Shown here one piece after another: positions 36,053 to 44,651 of a stretch of DNA of 64,000 nucleotides. Positions within the stretch are counted from its first letter, which is position 1, and each line of letters starts with the position of its first letter. The notes under the pieces were generated by a model. The model was not told where the DNA came from and made no database searches. It saw only the letters and a list, made by a program, of their open reading frames with translations. Both the position numbers and the translations under genes were made by a program. The stretch covers positions 56,121-120,120 of the forward strand of contig NZ_AUWR01000002.1 in NCBI RefSeq assembly GCF_000455125.1. The letters are read 5' to 3'. The DNA is from Mycobacterium sp. UM_WGJ. GTDB taxonomy: Bacteria > Actinomycetota > Actinomycetes > Mycobacteriales > Mycobacteriaceae.

Positions 36053-37528
36053 GTGACCACCATCAGTACCCCGCGTTACCTGCTGGACCAGGCCAAGCGC
36101 CGGTTCACCCCGACCGTGAACACCATCCCCGGCATGGGTTTGCTCGAGAAGCGGCTGATGAACGTCGACTGGCCGCAGCGTACTTTGGCGACCCCGCCGG
36201 CGGGCAGCGGCCTCAAGCCGGTCGTGGGCGACTCCGGTCTGCCGCTGCTGGGACATATCGTTGAGATGTTCCGTCAGGGCCCCGATTTCCCGCTGCACCT
36301 GTACAACACCCGCGGCCCGGTCACGTTCGCCGACTCGCCGATCCTGCCCTCGATCGTCGCGTTGGGACCCGACGCCACCCAGACGATCTTCACCAACAAG
36401 AACAAGGACTTCTCGCAGAAGGGCTGGCTTCCGGTTATCGGGCCGTTCTTCAACCGCGGCTTGATGATGCTGGAGTTCGACGAGCACATGGCGCACCGGC
36501 GGATCATGCAGTCGGCCTTCACGCGGCCCCGGCTGGCCAGCTACGTCGAGGACATCGACCGGGTGGCTTCGGCGATCGTGGCCGACTGGCCCACCGACGA
36601 CGGCCGCTTCTTGGTGTACCCGGCGATGAAGGAGCTGACTCTCGACGTCGCCTCGGTGGTGTTCATGGGCCACGAGCCGGGCAGTGACCACCAGCTGGTC
36701 ACCAAGGTCAACCGTGCCTTCGAGCAGACCACCCGGGCCGGCGGCGCCATCATCCGCACCGGCCTGCCCCCGTTCAAGTGGTGGCAGGGCCTGCAGGGCC
36801 GCAAGCTGCTCGAGGACTACTTCGTGGAGCGAGTCAAGGAGCGTCGCAAGGTCGAGGGCACCGACATGCTCACCGTGCTCTGTCACACCTCCGACGAGGA
36901 CGGCAACAGCTTCTCCGATGCCGACATCGTCAACCACATGATCTTTTTGATGATGGCCGCCCACGACACCACCACCTCGACGGTGACCACGATGATCTAC
37001 CACCTGGCCGCACACCCCGAGTGGCAGGACCGCGCCCGCGACGAGTCGACGCGGCTCGGCGACAGCCCCTTGGACATCGAGTCGCTGGAGAAGCTGGAGA
37101 CCCTCGACCTGGTCATGGACGAGTCCTTGCGGCTGGTGACTCCCCTGCCGTTCAATATGCGCCAGACCGTGCGCGACACCGATCTGTTGGGCCATTACGT
37201 ACCGGCCGGTACCAACGTCGTGACGTGGCCAGGGATGAACCACTGGCTGCCCGAGCTGTACACCAATCCCCGTCAGTTCGACCCGGAGCGATTCCTCGAG
37301 CCGCGGTCGGAGCACAAGAAGCACCGCTACGCCTGGGCCCCGTTCGGTGGCGGCGCGCACAAGTGCATCGGGATGGTGTTCGGACGCCTCGAGATCAAGA
37401 CGGTGCTGCACCGGTTGCTGCGCCAGTACCGGATCGAGCTGTCGCATCCCGGCTACAAGCCGCGCTGGGACTACGGCGGCATGCCCATCCCGATGGACGG
37501 CATGCCGATAGTCCTGCGCCGGCTGTAG
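36053..37528 (+). CDS. cyp136: Cytochrome P450 CYP136 (copy 1)
   Basis: A 491-aa P450 monooxygenase. The oxygen-activating I-helix motif is MMAAHDTTTSTV, the K-helix ExxR is ESLR, and the heme-thiolate loop FGGGAHKCIG places the ligand at Cys438. Length and the N-terminal sequence STPRYLLDQAKRRFTP agree with mycobacterial CYP136 (Rv3059). Reported relatives resemble sterol-type P450s, but the substrate is not established. GTG 36053 has TAAGGAG upstream. It is followed after 165 bp by a close paralogue. Redox partners are not encoded here. Confidence 0.93.
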   Translation: MTTISTPRYLLDQAKRRFTPTVNTIPGMGLLEKRLMNVDWPQRTLATPPAGSGLKPVVGDSGLPLLGHIVEMFRQGPDFPLHLYNTRGPVTFADSPILPSIVALGPDATQTIFTNKNKDFSQKGWLPVIGPFFNRGLMMLEFDEHMAHRRIMQSAFTRPRLASYVEDIDRVASAIVADWPTDDGRFLVYPAMKELTLDVASVVFMGHEPGSDHQLVTKVNRAFEQTTRAGGAIIRTGLPPFKWWQGLQGRKLLEDYFVERVKERRKVEGTDMLTVLCHTSDEDGNSFSDADIVNHMIFLMMAAHDTTTSTVTTMIYHLAAHPEWQDRARDESTRLGDSPLDIESLEKLETLDLVMDESLRLVTPLPFNMRQTVRDTDLLGHYVPAGTNVVTWPGMNHWLPELYTNPRQFDPERFLEPRSEHKKHRYAWAPFGGGAHKCIGMVFGRLEIKTVLHRLLRQYRIELSHPGYKPRWDYGGMPIPMDGMPIVLRRL

Positions 37529-37612
37529 CCCCCGCGCGCCTGACACATCACCTCCTGACACGCCGGCGCCACTCGACCCGGAACTTCGCGGCGCGCCACG
37601 CTGGAGTCGGCC

Positions 37613-37632
37613 TTGACAGTCGTCAAGTTTGA
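37613..37632. promoter_or_regulatory. Duplicated TetR-type operator before the second cyp136
   Basis: TTGAC-agtc-GTCAA followed by g-TTTGA repeats the core and right arm of the first operator; the left outer arm (TCAAA) is degraded. Spacing to the downstream GTG (about 80 bp) matches copy 1. Confidence 0.6.
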
Positions 37633-37693
37633 TCGAAGGATGGCGGGCAAGTGACGGGCGCCACAGCCCGTCGGGCGCCGTAAAGGAGCGTCG

Positions 37694-39172
37694 GTGACGA
37701 CGATCAGCACGCCGCAGTACCTGATCGACCAGGCCAAGCGCCGGTTCACCCCGTCGTTCAACAACTTCCCCGGTATGGGGGCGCTGGAGAAACGGCTGTT
37801 GAACATGGAGTTCCCGGAGAAGAAGCTCGCCGAGCCGCCCCCGGGCAGTGGCCTCAAACCGGTCCTCGGCGACTCCGGGCTGCCCATCCTGGGGCACATG
37901 ATCGAGATGCTGCGCGGCGGCCCTGACTACCTGATGCGCATCTATCACACGCACGGGCCACTGTTGTTCGGCGATTCGCCCGTCTTGCCCGCCGTCGCAG
38001 CACTGGGACCCGATGCGACGCAGGTCATCTACTCCAACCGCAACAAGGACTATTCGCAACAGGGCTGGGTGCCGGTAATCGGGCCGTTCTTCAACCGGGG
38101 CCTGATGCTGCTGGACTTCGAGGAACACATGTTCCATCGCCGGATCATGCAGGAGGCGTTCGTACGACCCCGCCTGGTCGGCTATGTCGAACAGATCGAC
38201 CTGGTCGCCTCCCAGGTGATCGCCAACGACTGGGTCACCGACGACCCGCGCTTCCTGCTGTACCCCGCGATGAAGGAACTCACCCTCGACATCGCCGCGC
38301 TGGTGTTCATGGGGCACCAGCCCGGCACCGACCGCGAGCTGGTCACCAAGGTCAATAAGGCGTTCACCACGACGACCCGGGCCGGCAACGCAGTGATCCG
38401 AACCAGCGTGCCGCCCTTCACCTGGTGGCGTGGCCTCAAGGCGCGCGAACTCCTGGAGGCCTACTTCACCGCCCGGGTCCAGGAACACCGCGGCAAGGAA
38501 GGCAACGACCTGCTCACCGCGCTGTGCTCGGCCGAGGACGAAGACGGCAACCGGTTCTCCGACATCGACATCGTCAACCACATGATCTTTTTGATGATGG
38601 CCGCCCACGACACGTCGACGTCGACGGCCACCTCAATGGTCTATAATCTCGCGGGAAACCCGGAATGGCAGCAACGCTGCCGTGACGAATCGGATCGACT
38701 GGGCGACGGACCGCTCGACATCGAATCTCTGGAGAAGCTGGAATCGCTCGATTTGGTGATGGACGAATCGATCCGCCTGGTGACACCGGTGCAGTGGGCG
38801 ATGCGCCAGGCAGTCCGCGACACCGAGCTACTGGGCTACTTCATCCCCCAGGGCACCAACGTCATCGCATACCCCGGCGTGAACCACCGTCTCCCCGAGC
38901 TATGGACGGAGCCGATGAAGTTCGACCCGGAACGGTTCACCGAGCCGCGCAGCGAGCACAAGCGGCACCGCTACGCGTTCAATCCGTTCGGCGGCGGTGC
39001 GCACAAGTGCATCGGCATGACATTCGGCCGCCTCGAAGTCAAGGCGATCTTGCACCGGCTGCTGCGACGGTACCGGCTGGAGTTGCCGCGCCCCGGATAT
39101 CGGACACGCTGGGACTACGGCGGCATGCCCATTCCGGCGGACGGGATGCCGATCGTCTTGCGCCAGCTCTAG
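37694..39172 (+). CDS. Cytochrome P450 CYP136 paralogue (copy 2)
   Basis: A 492-aa P450, clearly a tandem duplicate of the preceding gene: both begin MTTISTP and share GPFFNRGLM, HRRIMQ, DIVNHMIFLMMAAHDT, PLDIESLEKLE and FGGGAHKCIG, with heme ligand Cys439. Differences concentrate in regions expected to line the substrate pocket (for example LPFNMRQTVRD versus VQWAMRQAVRD, and residues 85-110), so specificity has probably diverged. Ribosome binding site AAAGGAG precedes GTG 37694. The upstream DNA, including operator core and leader, is duplicated too. From memory, M. tuberculosis has one copy. Confidence 0.92.
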   Translation: MTTISTPQYLIDQAKRRFTPSFNNFPGMGALEKRLLNMEFPEKKLAEPPPGSGLKPVLGDSGLPILGHMIEMLRGGPDYLMRIYHTHGPLLFGDSPVLPAVAALGPDATQVIYSNRNKDYSQQGWVPVIGPFFNRGLMLLDFEEHMFHRRIMQEAFVRPRLVGYVEQIDLVASQVIANDWVTDDPRFLLYPAMKELTLDIAALVFMGHQPGTDRELVTKVNKAFTTTTRAGNAVIRTSVPPFTWWRGLKARELLEAYFTARVQEHRGKEGNDLLTALCSAEDEDGNRFSDIDIVNHMIFLMMAAHDTSTSTATSMVYNLAGNPEWQQRCRDESDRLGDGPLDIESLEKLESLDLVMDESIRLVTPVQWAMRQAVRDTELLGYFIPQGTNVIAYPGVNHRLPELWTEPMKFDPERFTEPRSEHKRHRYAFNPFGGGAHKCIGMTFGRLEVKAILHRLLRRYRLELPRPGYRTRWDYGGMPIPADGMPIVLRQL

Positions 39173-39192
39173 TTTGCGCCGTCGCCTTCCAC

Positions 39193-39678
39193 TCACCGCG
39201 CAGACGTATCGCACTCCGCCGTGAGAAGCCGGTTGACGCAAGTGACAACAGCGTCCACGGCTGAGCGTCCAGCCTCGGGGGCAAACCCCACCGCCCAGGC
39301 CGTCTCGCGACCGTTGGAACCGTGGATGAACGTCGCCGTCTCGGTGCCGCAGCGGAGCTGATGGAATCCGAGGATTTCCAGCGTGATACCCCGCTCGTAC
39401 AGCATCTCGGTCAGTGCGGCCAGCGGACCGTGCGCCGCTGCGGTGCACGTGCCGGTCCGATCTCCGATGGCGATTGTCGCCTGGTAAGTGCGGCCCTGGA
39501 GCCCCAGCCGTGCCGCGGGGCGATCGACGTCCAGGCAACGCCAGCGGCCCAGCCGCAGCGGTCCGGCACAACGCCCGTAGTTGGCCACAAAGCCTTCCCA
39601 CGTGAGCTGTTCGCCCGGGTCGCGCAGTTCACGCGGTAGTCGGGTGTCGAATCGGTCTGCGAAGGATGTGCTGGCCAT
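39193..39678 (-). CDS. Stand-alone LeuA regulatory (allosteric) domain protein
   Basis: A 161-aa soluble protein whose C-terminal 110 residues match the LeuA dimerisation/allosteric domain of alpha-isopropylmalate synthase: AAAHGPLAALTEMLYERGITLEILGFHQ, then a beta strand TATFIHG, WAVGFAPEAGRSAVDAVVTCVNRLL. No catalytic TIM barrel is present and none is encoded nearby. In full-length LeuA this domain binds leucine. The N-terminal 60 residues (WEGFVANYGRCAGPLRLGRWRCLDVD) add a strand region. Upstream lie a valine-coding leader peptide and competing hairpins typical of branched-chain amino acid attenuators, so expression is probably tied to amino acid supply. A role as leucine sensor or LeuA partner is inference. 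Confidence 0.78.
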   Translation of the reverse strand: MASTSFADRFDTRLPRELRDPGEQLTWEGFVANYGRCAGPLRLGRWRCLDVDRPAARLGLQGRTYQATIAIGDRTGTCTAAAHGPLAALTEMLYERGITLEILGFHQLRCGTETATFIHGSNGRETAWAVGFAPEAGRSAVDAVVTCVNRLLTAECDTSAR

Positions 39679-39724
39679 AGTGCGGTCTTTTCTGCTCGAA
39701 GAGAGCGACCGACGGGAGTAGCTT

Positions 39725-39769
39725 CCGACCCACAGCGGGGGGTCGGTCTGGATCAGACCCCGCTGCGGG
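39725..39769 (-). promoter_or_regulatory. Attenuator: mutually exclusive hairpins after the leader peptide
   Basis: Hairpin A pairs 39760-39769 with 39729-39738 and, inside it, CAGACC/GGTCTG (39754-39759 with 39745-39750). Hairpin B pairs GGGTCGG (39740-39746) with CCGACCC (39725-39731). A further alternative joins 39742-39748 with 39707-39713. A and B cannot form together; A overlaps the last codons of the leader ORF. Confidence 0.6.
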
Positions 39770-39797
39770 TGCCGGCTACTACGACTGGATAACGCAT
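39753..39797 (-). CDS. Leader peptide MRYPVVVAGTRSGV (branched-chain amino acid attenuator)
   Basis: A 14-codon frame, ATG 39797 to TGA 39753, encodes MRYPVVVAGTRSGV with three consecutive valine codons (GTC GTA GTA) at codons 5-7 and another valine just before the stop. Tandem codons for the regulating amino acid directly before alternative hairpins are the hallmark of ribosome-mediated attenuation. TAGCCT (39813-39808) lies 10 nt upstream, so the message would start 3 nt or so before the ATG. The stop is 75 nt before the LeuA-domain gene. Confidence 0.62.
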   Translation of the reverse strand: MRYPVVVAGTRSGV

Positions 39798-39867
39798 GGT
39801 GTCACTCAGGCTAATCGCGCGGCCGCCGGACGCGCAACGCATTTATCGACTGGCGTCGAGATCGATA

Positions 39868-41604
39868 TCAATTCAAGATGCGGCGGGCCACGTTGGTGGT
39901 CACCAGGTCCAGCAGTTCGTCGCTGCGACCGGCCAGGATCGTCCGGATCGCGTAGAGCGAGAAGCCTTTGGCCTGTTCAGCGGTGATCGCCGGCGGAATC
40001 GACAGTTCCTGGCGTGCGGTGACGACGTCGACGACCGCTGGTCCGTCGTAGGCGAACGCCTCGGTCAGCGCCGCTTCCAAATCGGCCGGCCGCTCCACCC
40101 GCCTACCGAACATGCCCAGCGCGGTGGCGACGGCGCCGAAGTCCGGATTCTCCAGCTCGGTACCGAAGTTGACGATGCCGGCGGCCTTCATCTCCAGTTC
40201 GACGAAGTTCAGCGACGAATTGTTGAACACGATCACCTTGACCGGCAAGCGATTCTGCGTCAAGGTCAGCAGCTCGCCGAACAGCATCGCCAGGCCACCG
40301 TCGCCGGCCAACGCGACAACCTGCCGCTTCCGATCGAAGGACTGAGCGCCGATCGCGTGCGGCAGCGCGCACGCCATGGTGCCGTGGTTGAACGATCCGA
40401 TCAGTCGCCGTCGCCCGTTCATGGTCACGTACCGGGCCGCCCATACCACCGGGGACCCGACGTCGACGGTGAAAACCGCGTCAGCTGAGGCCAACCGATT
40501 AGCCACCGCGGCAACATATTCGGGACGTATCGGCGTGCGGTCTCGATCGTTGGACGCCAGCGAGTCGAGTCGCTGTCGGGTCTTGCGGTAGTGCTTGAGC
40601 GACCTTTCCAGGTGACTGCGGTCATTCTTGGGTGCCAGCAATGGCTGTAACGCGGCGACGGTGTCGGTAACCGTGCCGAGCAGCCCGAGATCGATCGGGG
40701 TGCGCCGGCCGAGGTTTCGACCGCGAATGTCGACTTGAATGATCTGCGCACGATCGGGATAGAACTGCTGGTAGGGAAAGTCGGTGCCCAGCATCAGCAA
40801 CACATCGGCTTCGCGGATCGCCTTGTACCCGGACGCGAAACCCAGCAGTCCTGTCATACCGACGTCGTAGGGATTGTCGTACTCGATGTACTCCTTGCCG
40901 CGTAACGCGTGCACGATAGGCGCTGCCAAGGTGTGCGCCAACTCCATCACCTGGCCATGGGCGCCGGCAACTCCGGCACCGGCCAAAATGGTGACGTTGG
41001 CGGCCGAGTTGAGCATGGCCGCGGCCGCCCGCAACCCCTGCTCGTCGGGGTGGCATACCGATCCGGTGGGCCGCACCGGACGCGCCCCCCAGGCGGTCTC
41101 GTCGAGACGGTGACCGAAGATCTCGCCCGGCACCACCACGACGGCGACGCCGTTCTCCTCCACCGCCGCACGCATGGCCAGCTCCAAGATGCGCGGCGCC
41201 TGCTCGGGGGTGCTGACCAACTCGCAGTAGACACTGCACTCACGAAATAGGTTCTGCGGGTGGGTTTCTTGGAAATACTCGGAGCCGACCTCGGCGAGCG
41301 GGATGTGGGCAGCGATCGCCAGCACCGGCACCCGGCTGCGCTGCGCATCGAACAGGCCGTTGATCAGGTGCAGGTTGCCGGGTCCGCAACTACCGGCGCA
41401 TACCGCCAAACCACCGCGCAAAGCCGCCTCCGCGGCGGCCGCGAACGCAGCGGTCTCCTCGTGGCGCACCTGTTCCCAGCCGAAGTCGCCGGCCCGGCGG
41501 ATCGCATCGGTGAGCCCGTTGAGGCTGTCACCGGGTATCCCGAAGATGCGCCGCACCCCGCTGCGCTGGAGAACGGTAATGACATGGTCGGCGACGGTTG
41601 CCAC
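39868..41604 (-). CDS. poxB: Pyruvate:quinone oxidoreductase / pyruvate oxidase (PoxB)
   Basis: A 578-aa ThDP/FAD peripheral membrane enzyme that decarboxylates pyruvate to acetate and CO2, passing electrons to the quinone pool. Long identical-looking blocks to E. coli PoxB are visible: IFGIPGDSLNGLTDAI, VRHEETAAFAAAAEA (catalytic Glu of ThDP), AVCAGSCGPGNLHLINGLFD, HALRGKEYIEYDNPYDVGMTG, and the ThDP-Mg motif GDGGLAMLFGE ... NNSSLNF. The C-terminus resembles the membrane-binding tail less clearly. GTG 41604 has GGAGGAGGACGCGTA upstream. Lies downstream of fadE22 with a large stem-loop between, so probably its own unit. Confidence 0.92.
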   Translation of the reverse strand: MATVADHVITVLQRSGVRRIFGIPGDSLNGLTDAIRRAGDFGWEQVRHEETAAFAAAAEAALRGGLAVCAGSCGPGNLHLINGLFDAQRSRVPVLAIAAHIPLAEVGSEYFQETHPQNLFRECSVYCELVSTPEQAPRILELAMRAAVEENGVAVVVVPGEIFGHRLDETAWGARPVRPTGSVCHPDEQGLRAAAAMLNSAANVTILAGAGVAGAHGQVMELAHTLAAPIVHALRGKEYIEYDNPYDVGMTGLLGFASGYKAIREADVLLMLGTDFPYQQFYPDRAQIIQVDIRGRNLGRRTPIDLGLLGTVTDTVAALQPLLAPKNDRSHLERSLKHYRKTRQRLDSLASNDRDRTPIRPEYVAAVANRLASADAVFTVDVGSPVVWAARYVTMNGRRRLIGSFNHGTMACALPHAIGAQSFDRKRQVVALAGDGGLAMLFGELLTLTQNRLPVKVIVFNNSSLNFVELEMKAAGIVNFGTELENPDFGAVATALGMFGRRVERPADLEAALTEAFAYDGPAVVDVVTARQELSIPPAITAEQAKGFSLYAIRTILAGRSDELLDLVTTNVARRILN

Positions 41605-41631
41605 TACGCGTCCTCCTCCTTCTGGACGAGT

Positions 41632-41680
41632 GTGCGGAGTTGTCCGGCGTCACCAAGGACTTTGGCGGACAACTCTGCAC
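41632..41680 (-). terminator. Long inverted repeat between fadE22 and poxB
   Basis: GTGCgGAGTTGTCCG (41632-41646) and CGGACAACTCtGCAC (41666-41680) form a 15-bp stem with one mismatch and a 19-nt loop. It begins 25 nt after the fadE22 stop. It may terminate fadE22 or act as an operator of poxB; no T-tract follows. Confidence 0.45.
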
Positions 41681-41705
41681 GCTCGTGCAAAGGTCAGGGC
41701 AAACG

Positions 41706-43871
41706 CTACTTGATCAGCGGGTCACGGGGCATCCCCAGAATTCGCTCGGCGATCTGGTTGCGCGTCACCTCCGAGGTGCCGCCGGCGATTGCGATACCGC
41801 GCGCCCCCATCACCATCCGGCCCGCCATTGCGCCCGGCCCGTCATCTAGGGCGACGTCGGGACCCAGCAGCGCGGCTCCGATGGCCGCACCATCACCCAT
41901 GTGCTCGGCCAGCTTGAGCTTGGTGACGTTGCCCTCGGGTCCGGGACCGGCGCCGGCGATGCTGCGCGCCACCCGGCGCAGGTTCAGCAGCCGCAGCGCG
42001 TGCTCGTCGGCGACGAACCGGCCGATCCGGGCCGCGGCGTCGGCCACCGAATTCCGGTGCTGCTGAGCCAGGGCGATCAGTCTCTGGTCCACCCCGGCGG
42101 TGAAGGAACCACCACCGCCGATGCTGACCCGCTCGTTGCCCAAGGTGGCGCGGGCGACCTTCCAGCCCTCGTTGACCTCCCCGACGACGTCCTCGTCGGG
42201 AACGAACACATCGTTGAAGAACACCTCGTTGAACTCCGAGCCGCCGGTGATCTGGCGCAGCGGCCGCACTTCGACGCCGGGCGCCTTCATGTCGATGATC
42301 ACCATGGTGATACCGGCGTGCTTGGGGACGTCGAAGTCGGTGCGCACCGTGGCCAGGCCACGCCGGCACAGATGCGCACCGGAGGTCCACACCTTCTGGC
42401 CGTTGATCTTCCAGCCACCCTCGACCCGGGTTGCCTTGGTCTTGACCGCGGCGGCATCCGAACCGGCGGCGGGTTCGGAGAACAGCTGGCACCAGATCTC
42501 CTCCTGGCGCAGCGCCTTCTCCACGAAGCGCTCGATCTGCCAGTCGGTGCCCTGCTGAATGAGCGTCAGGATCACCCAGCCGGTGATCGAGTAGTCGGGC
42601 CGTTGGATGCCCGCGGCGCTGAACTCCTGCTCGATCACCAACTGCTCGACGGCGTCGGCGGCCCGGCCCCACGGCTTGGGCCAGTGCGGCATGACATAGC
42701 CGGTCGCGATCAGCTTGTCCAGCTGGTCTTCGGCGCCCAACTCCGCGATCTCGGCCGCGTCGGCATGGATTCGGGTGCGCAACTCCTCTGCCTCGGGCGG
42801 CAGGTCCAGGCTGTTGGCCCGGGTGATGCCGGCCGCGGCGCTCTCGAAGACCGCCAGCGCCGGCGCGTCGCCGCCGAACAGCGCCTGCACCGTCAAGGCC
42901 CGGCGCAGCTGCAGGTGGGCGTCGTGCTCCCAGGTGTAGCCGATACCGCCGTGCACCTGGATGTTGAGCTCGGCGTTGCGCACGTAGGCGGGGAAGGCCA
43001 GCGTGGCGGCCACCGCGGCGGCCAACCGGAAGGCGTACTCGTCCTCTCCGTCAGCCCGGGCGGCATCCCAGACCGCGGCGACCGCCGACTCGGCAGCGAC
43101 CAGCATGTTGGCGCAGTGGTGCTTGATGGCCTGGAAGGTGGCGATGGTGCGGCCGAACTGTTCGCGCACCTTGGCGTACTCGACCGCCGAATCGGTGCAA
43201 TCGGCCGCACCGCCGACTGCTTCGGCGGCCAGCAGCACCCGGGCGCGCGCCAGCGCGGACTCACGCCCTCCGGCCAGGACGTCGTCGGCGCTGACTCCGA
43301 CACCGGTCAGCGTCACGCGCCCGGACCGGCGGGTGGGGTCGAGGTTGCCGGGCACGTCGACGTTGACCCCGGCACGGTCGCGCTCGAGCACCAGGACGTC
43401 CTCGCCGGCGGCCACCAGCAGCAGATCGGCCAGGCCCGCGCCCAGCACCACCCCGGCGTCACCGGAGGCCACACCGCCGTCCAGGACGATGTCGCCGGCC
43501 AGGCCCACTCCGGCGGTGACCGAACCGTCGATTAGGCCGGGCAGCAGGCGGGCCTGCTGCTCGGGGGTGCCGGCCGCGGCGATCACCGCGGAGGCGATGA
43601 CGGTCGGGACGAACGGACCCGGGGCCACTGCGCGGCCCAGCTCCTCGATCACCACCACCAACTCGGGCAGGCCGAAACCGGAGCCGCCGTGCTCCTCGCC
43701 GATATGCAGGCCCAGCCAGCCCAGGGACGCCAGTTCGGTCCAGAACGGGGGCCGAGTCTCCTCGGCGGCGTCCAGCAGCGCACGGGCCTCCGAGCGGGCC
43801 TTCTGTGCGGTCAAGAATCCGCGGGCCACCTCGGCAAGTTCGCGGTGGTCGTCGGTCAATCCAATGCCCAT
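41706..43871 (-). CDS. fadE22: Two-module acyl-CoA dehydrogenase FadE22
   Basis: A 721-aa protein made of two acyl-CoA dehydrogenase modules. Module 1 (about residues 1-345) has EEHGGSGFGLPELVVVIEELG and QVHGGIGYTWEHDAHLQLRR. Module 2 (about 375-721) has WCQLFSEPAAGSDAAAVKTKA, INGQKVWTSGAH and GTSEVTRNQIAERILGMPRDP. The length equals that of M. tuberculosis FadE22 (Rv3061c) as remembered. It likely oxidises an unusual acyl-CoA such as a steroid- or lipid-derived one. Preceded by an SDR gene 21 nt upstream on the same strand, consistent with a beta-oxidation pair. Confidence 0.9.
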   Translation of the reverse strand: MGIGLTDDHRELAEVARGFLTAQKARSEARALLDAAEETRPPFWTELASLGWLGLHIGEEHGGSGFGLPELVVVIEELGRAVAPGPFVPTVIASAVIAAAGTPEQQARLLPGLIDGSVTAGVGLAGDIVLDGGVASGDAGVVLGAGLADLLLVAAGEDVLVLERDRAGVNVDVPGNLDPTRRSGRVTLTGVGVSADDVLAGGRESALARARVLLAAEAVGGAADCTDSAVEYAKVREQFGRTIATFQAIKHHCANMLVAAESAVAAVWDAARADGEDEYAFRLAAAVAATLAFPAYVRNAELNIQVHGGIGYTWEHDAHLQLRRALTVQALFGGDAPALAVFESAAAGITRANSLDLPPEAEELRTRIHADAAEIAELGAEDQLDKLIATGYVMPHWPKPWGRAADAVEQLVIEQEFSAAGIQRPDYSITGWVILTLIQQGTDWQIERFVEKALRQEEIWCQLFSEPAAGSDAAAVKTKATRVEGGWKINGQKVWTSGAHLCRRGLATVRTDFDVPKHAGITMVIIDMKAPGVEVRPLRQITGGSEFNEVFFNDVFVPDEDVVGEVNEGWKVARATLGNERVSIGGGGSFTAGVDQRLIALAQQHRNSVADAAARIGRFVADEHALRLLNLRRVARSIAGAGPGPEGNVTKLKLAEHMGDGAAIGAALLGPDVALDDGPGAMAGRMVMGARGIAIAGGTSEVTRNQIAERILGMPRDPLIK

Positions 43872-43892
43872 GGGGAATCTCCTGGCTTTCGT

Positions 43893-44651
43893 TTACTTGG
43901 GGGCGAACCGCTGCCCGGCGTCGAGCCGCAGGCATTGTCCGTTGAGCATCGGGTTGTCGACGACAGCGGCAACCAACTTGGCGAACTCCTCGGGCCGGCC
44001 CAGGCGCTTGGGGAACGCAGCGTCGCGGGTCAAGGCACTGGCGAACTCCTCGGGAATGCCCTTGGTCAGGCCGGTGGCGAACAGGCTCGGCGCGATCGCC
44101 AACGCCCGGATGCCCACCGAACCGAGGTCGCGAGCCATGGTCAGGGCCATACCGGCCACACCCGCCTTGGCGGCGGTGTAGGCGACCTGGCCGATCTGGC
44201 CCTCGAAGGCCGCGATCGACGCCGTGTTGATGATGACACCGCGTTCTTCGTCTTCGGGCTCGTTGGTGCTCATGTGCGCGGCGGCCAGCCGGTTGATGTT
44301 GAACGTGGCGATCAGGTTCAGGTCGATCACCGCACGGAAGGACTCCAGGTCGTGCGGGCCGGACTTGCTCAAAGTGCGTTTGGCGATACCCCCGCCGGCC
44401 GTGGTGACGATGACGTGCAGCCCGCCCAGGCCCTCGACCGCCGCGGCCAGAGTCTTCTCGGTGGCGTCGAAGTCGGTGATGTCCACCGGATAGAAGGCAC
44501 CGCCGAAGCCGTCTGCGACTTGCTTGCCCTCCGAGCCTTCCCGGTCGAGCACCGCGACATCTGCCCCGCCGGCGGCCAGCAGCTCCGCGGTGGCGCGGCC
44601 CATCCCAGAGGCCCCGCCGACGATGATGACCTTCTTACCGTTGATATCCAT
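43893..44651 (-). CDS. SDR 3-hydroxyacyl-CoA dehydrogenase-like (HSD17B10 type)
   Basis: A 252-aa short-chain dehydrogenase: cofactor loop IVGGASGMGRATAELLA, Asp after beta-2 (AVLDREGSEG) favouring NAD, serine in NTASIAAFEGQIGQVAYTAAKAG with the Tyr-x3-Lys pair. The insertion HMSTNEPEDEERGVIINTAS and the end MLNGQCLRLDAGQRF resemble type-10 17-beta-HSD / 2-methyl-3-hydroxybutyryl-CoA dehydrogenases. First gene of a likely two-gene unit with fadE22. Divergent from cstA; a 15-bp-spaced direct repeat AATCTAG (44679 and 44694) lies in the gap. Confidence 0.85.
   Translation of the reverse strand: MDINGKKVIIVGGASGMGRATAELLAAGGADVAVLDREGSEGKQVADGFGGAFYPVDITDFDATEKTLAAAVEGLGGLHVIVTTAGGGIAKRTLSKSGPHDLESFRAVIDLNLIATFNINRLAAAHMSTNEPEDEERGVIINTASIAAFEGQIGQVAYTAAKAGVAGMALTMARDLGSVGIRALAIAPSLFATGLTKGIPEEFASALTRDAAFPKRLGRPEEFAKLVAAVVDNPMLNGQCLRLDAGQRFAPK

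Noticed and set aside
36029-38608. Open frame of 859 codons on the minus strand across both cyp136 genes
   Set aside because: It is antisense to two clear P450 genes with complete heme, I-helix and ExxR motifs; its translation is His/Gly/Arg-rich and resembles no family. It is a high-GC shadow frame.
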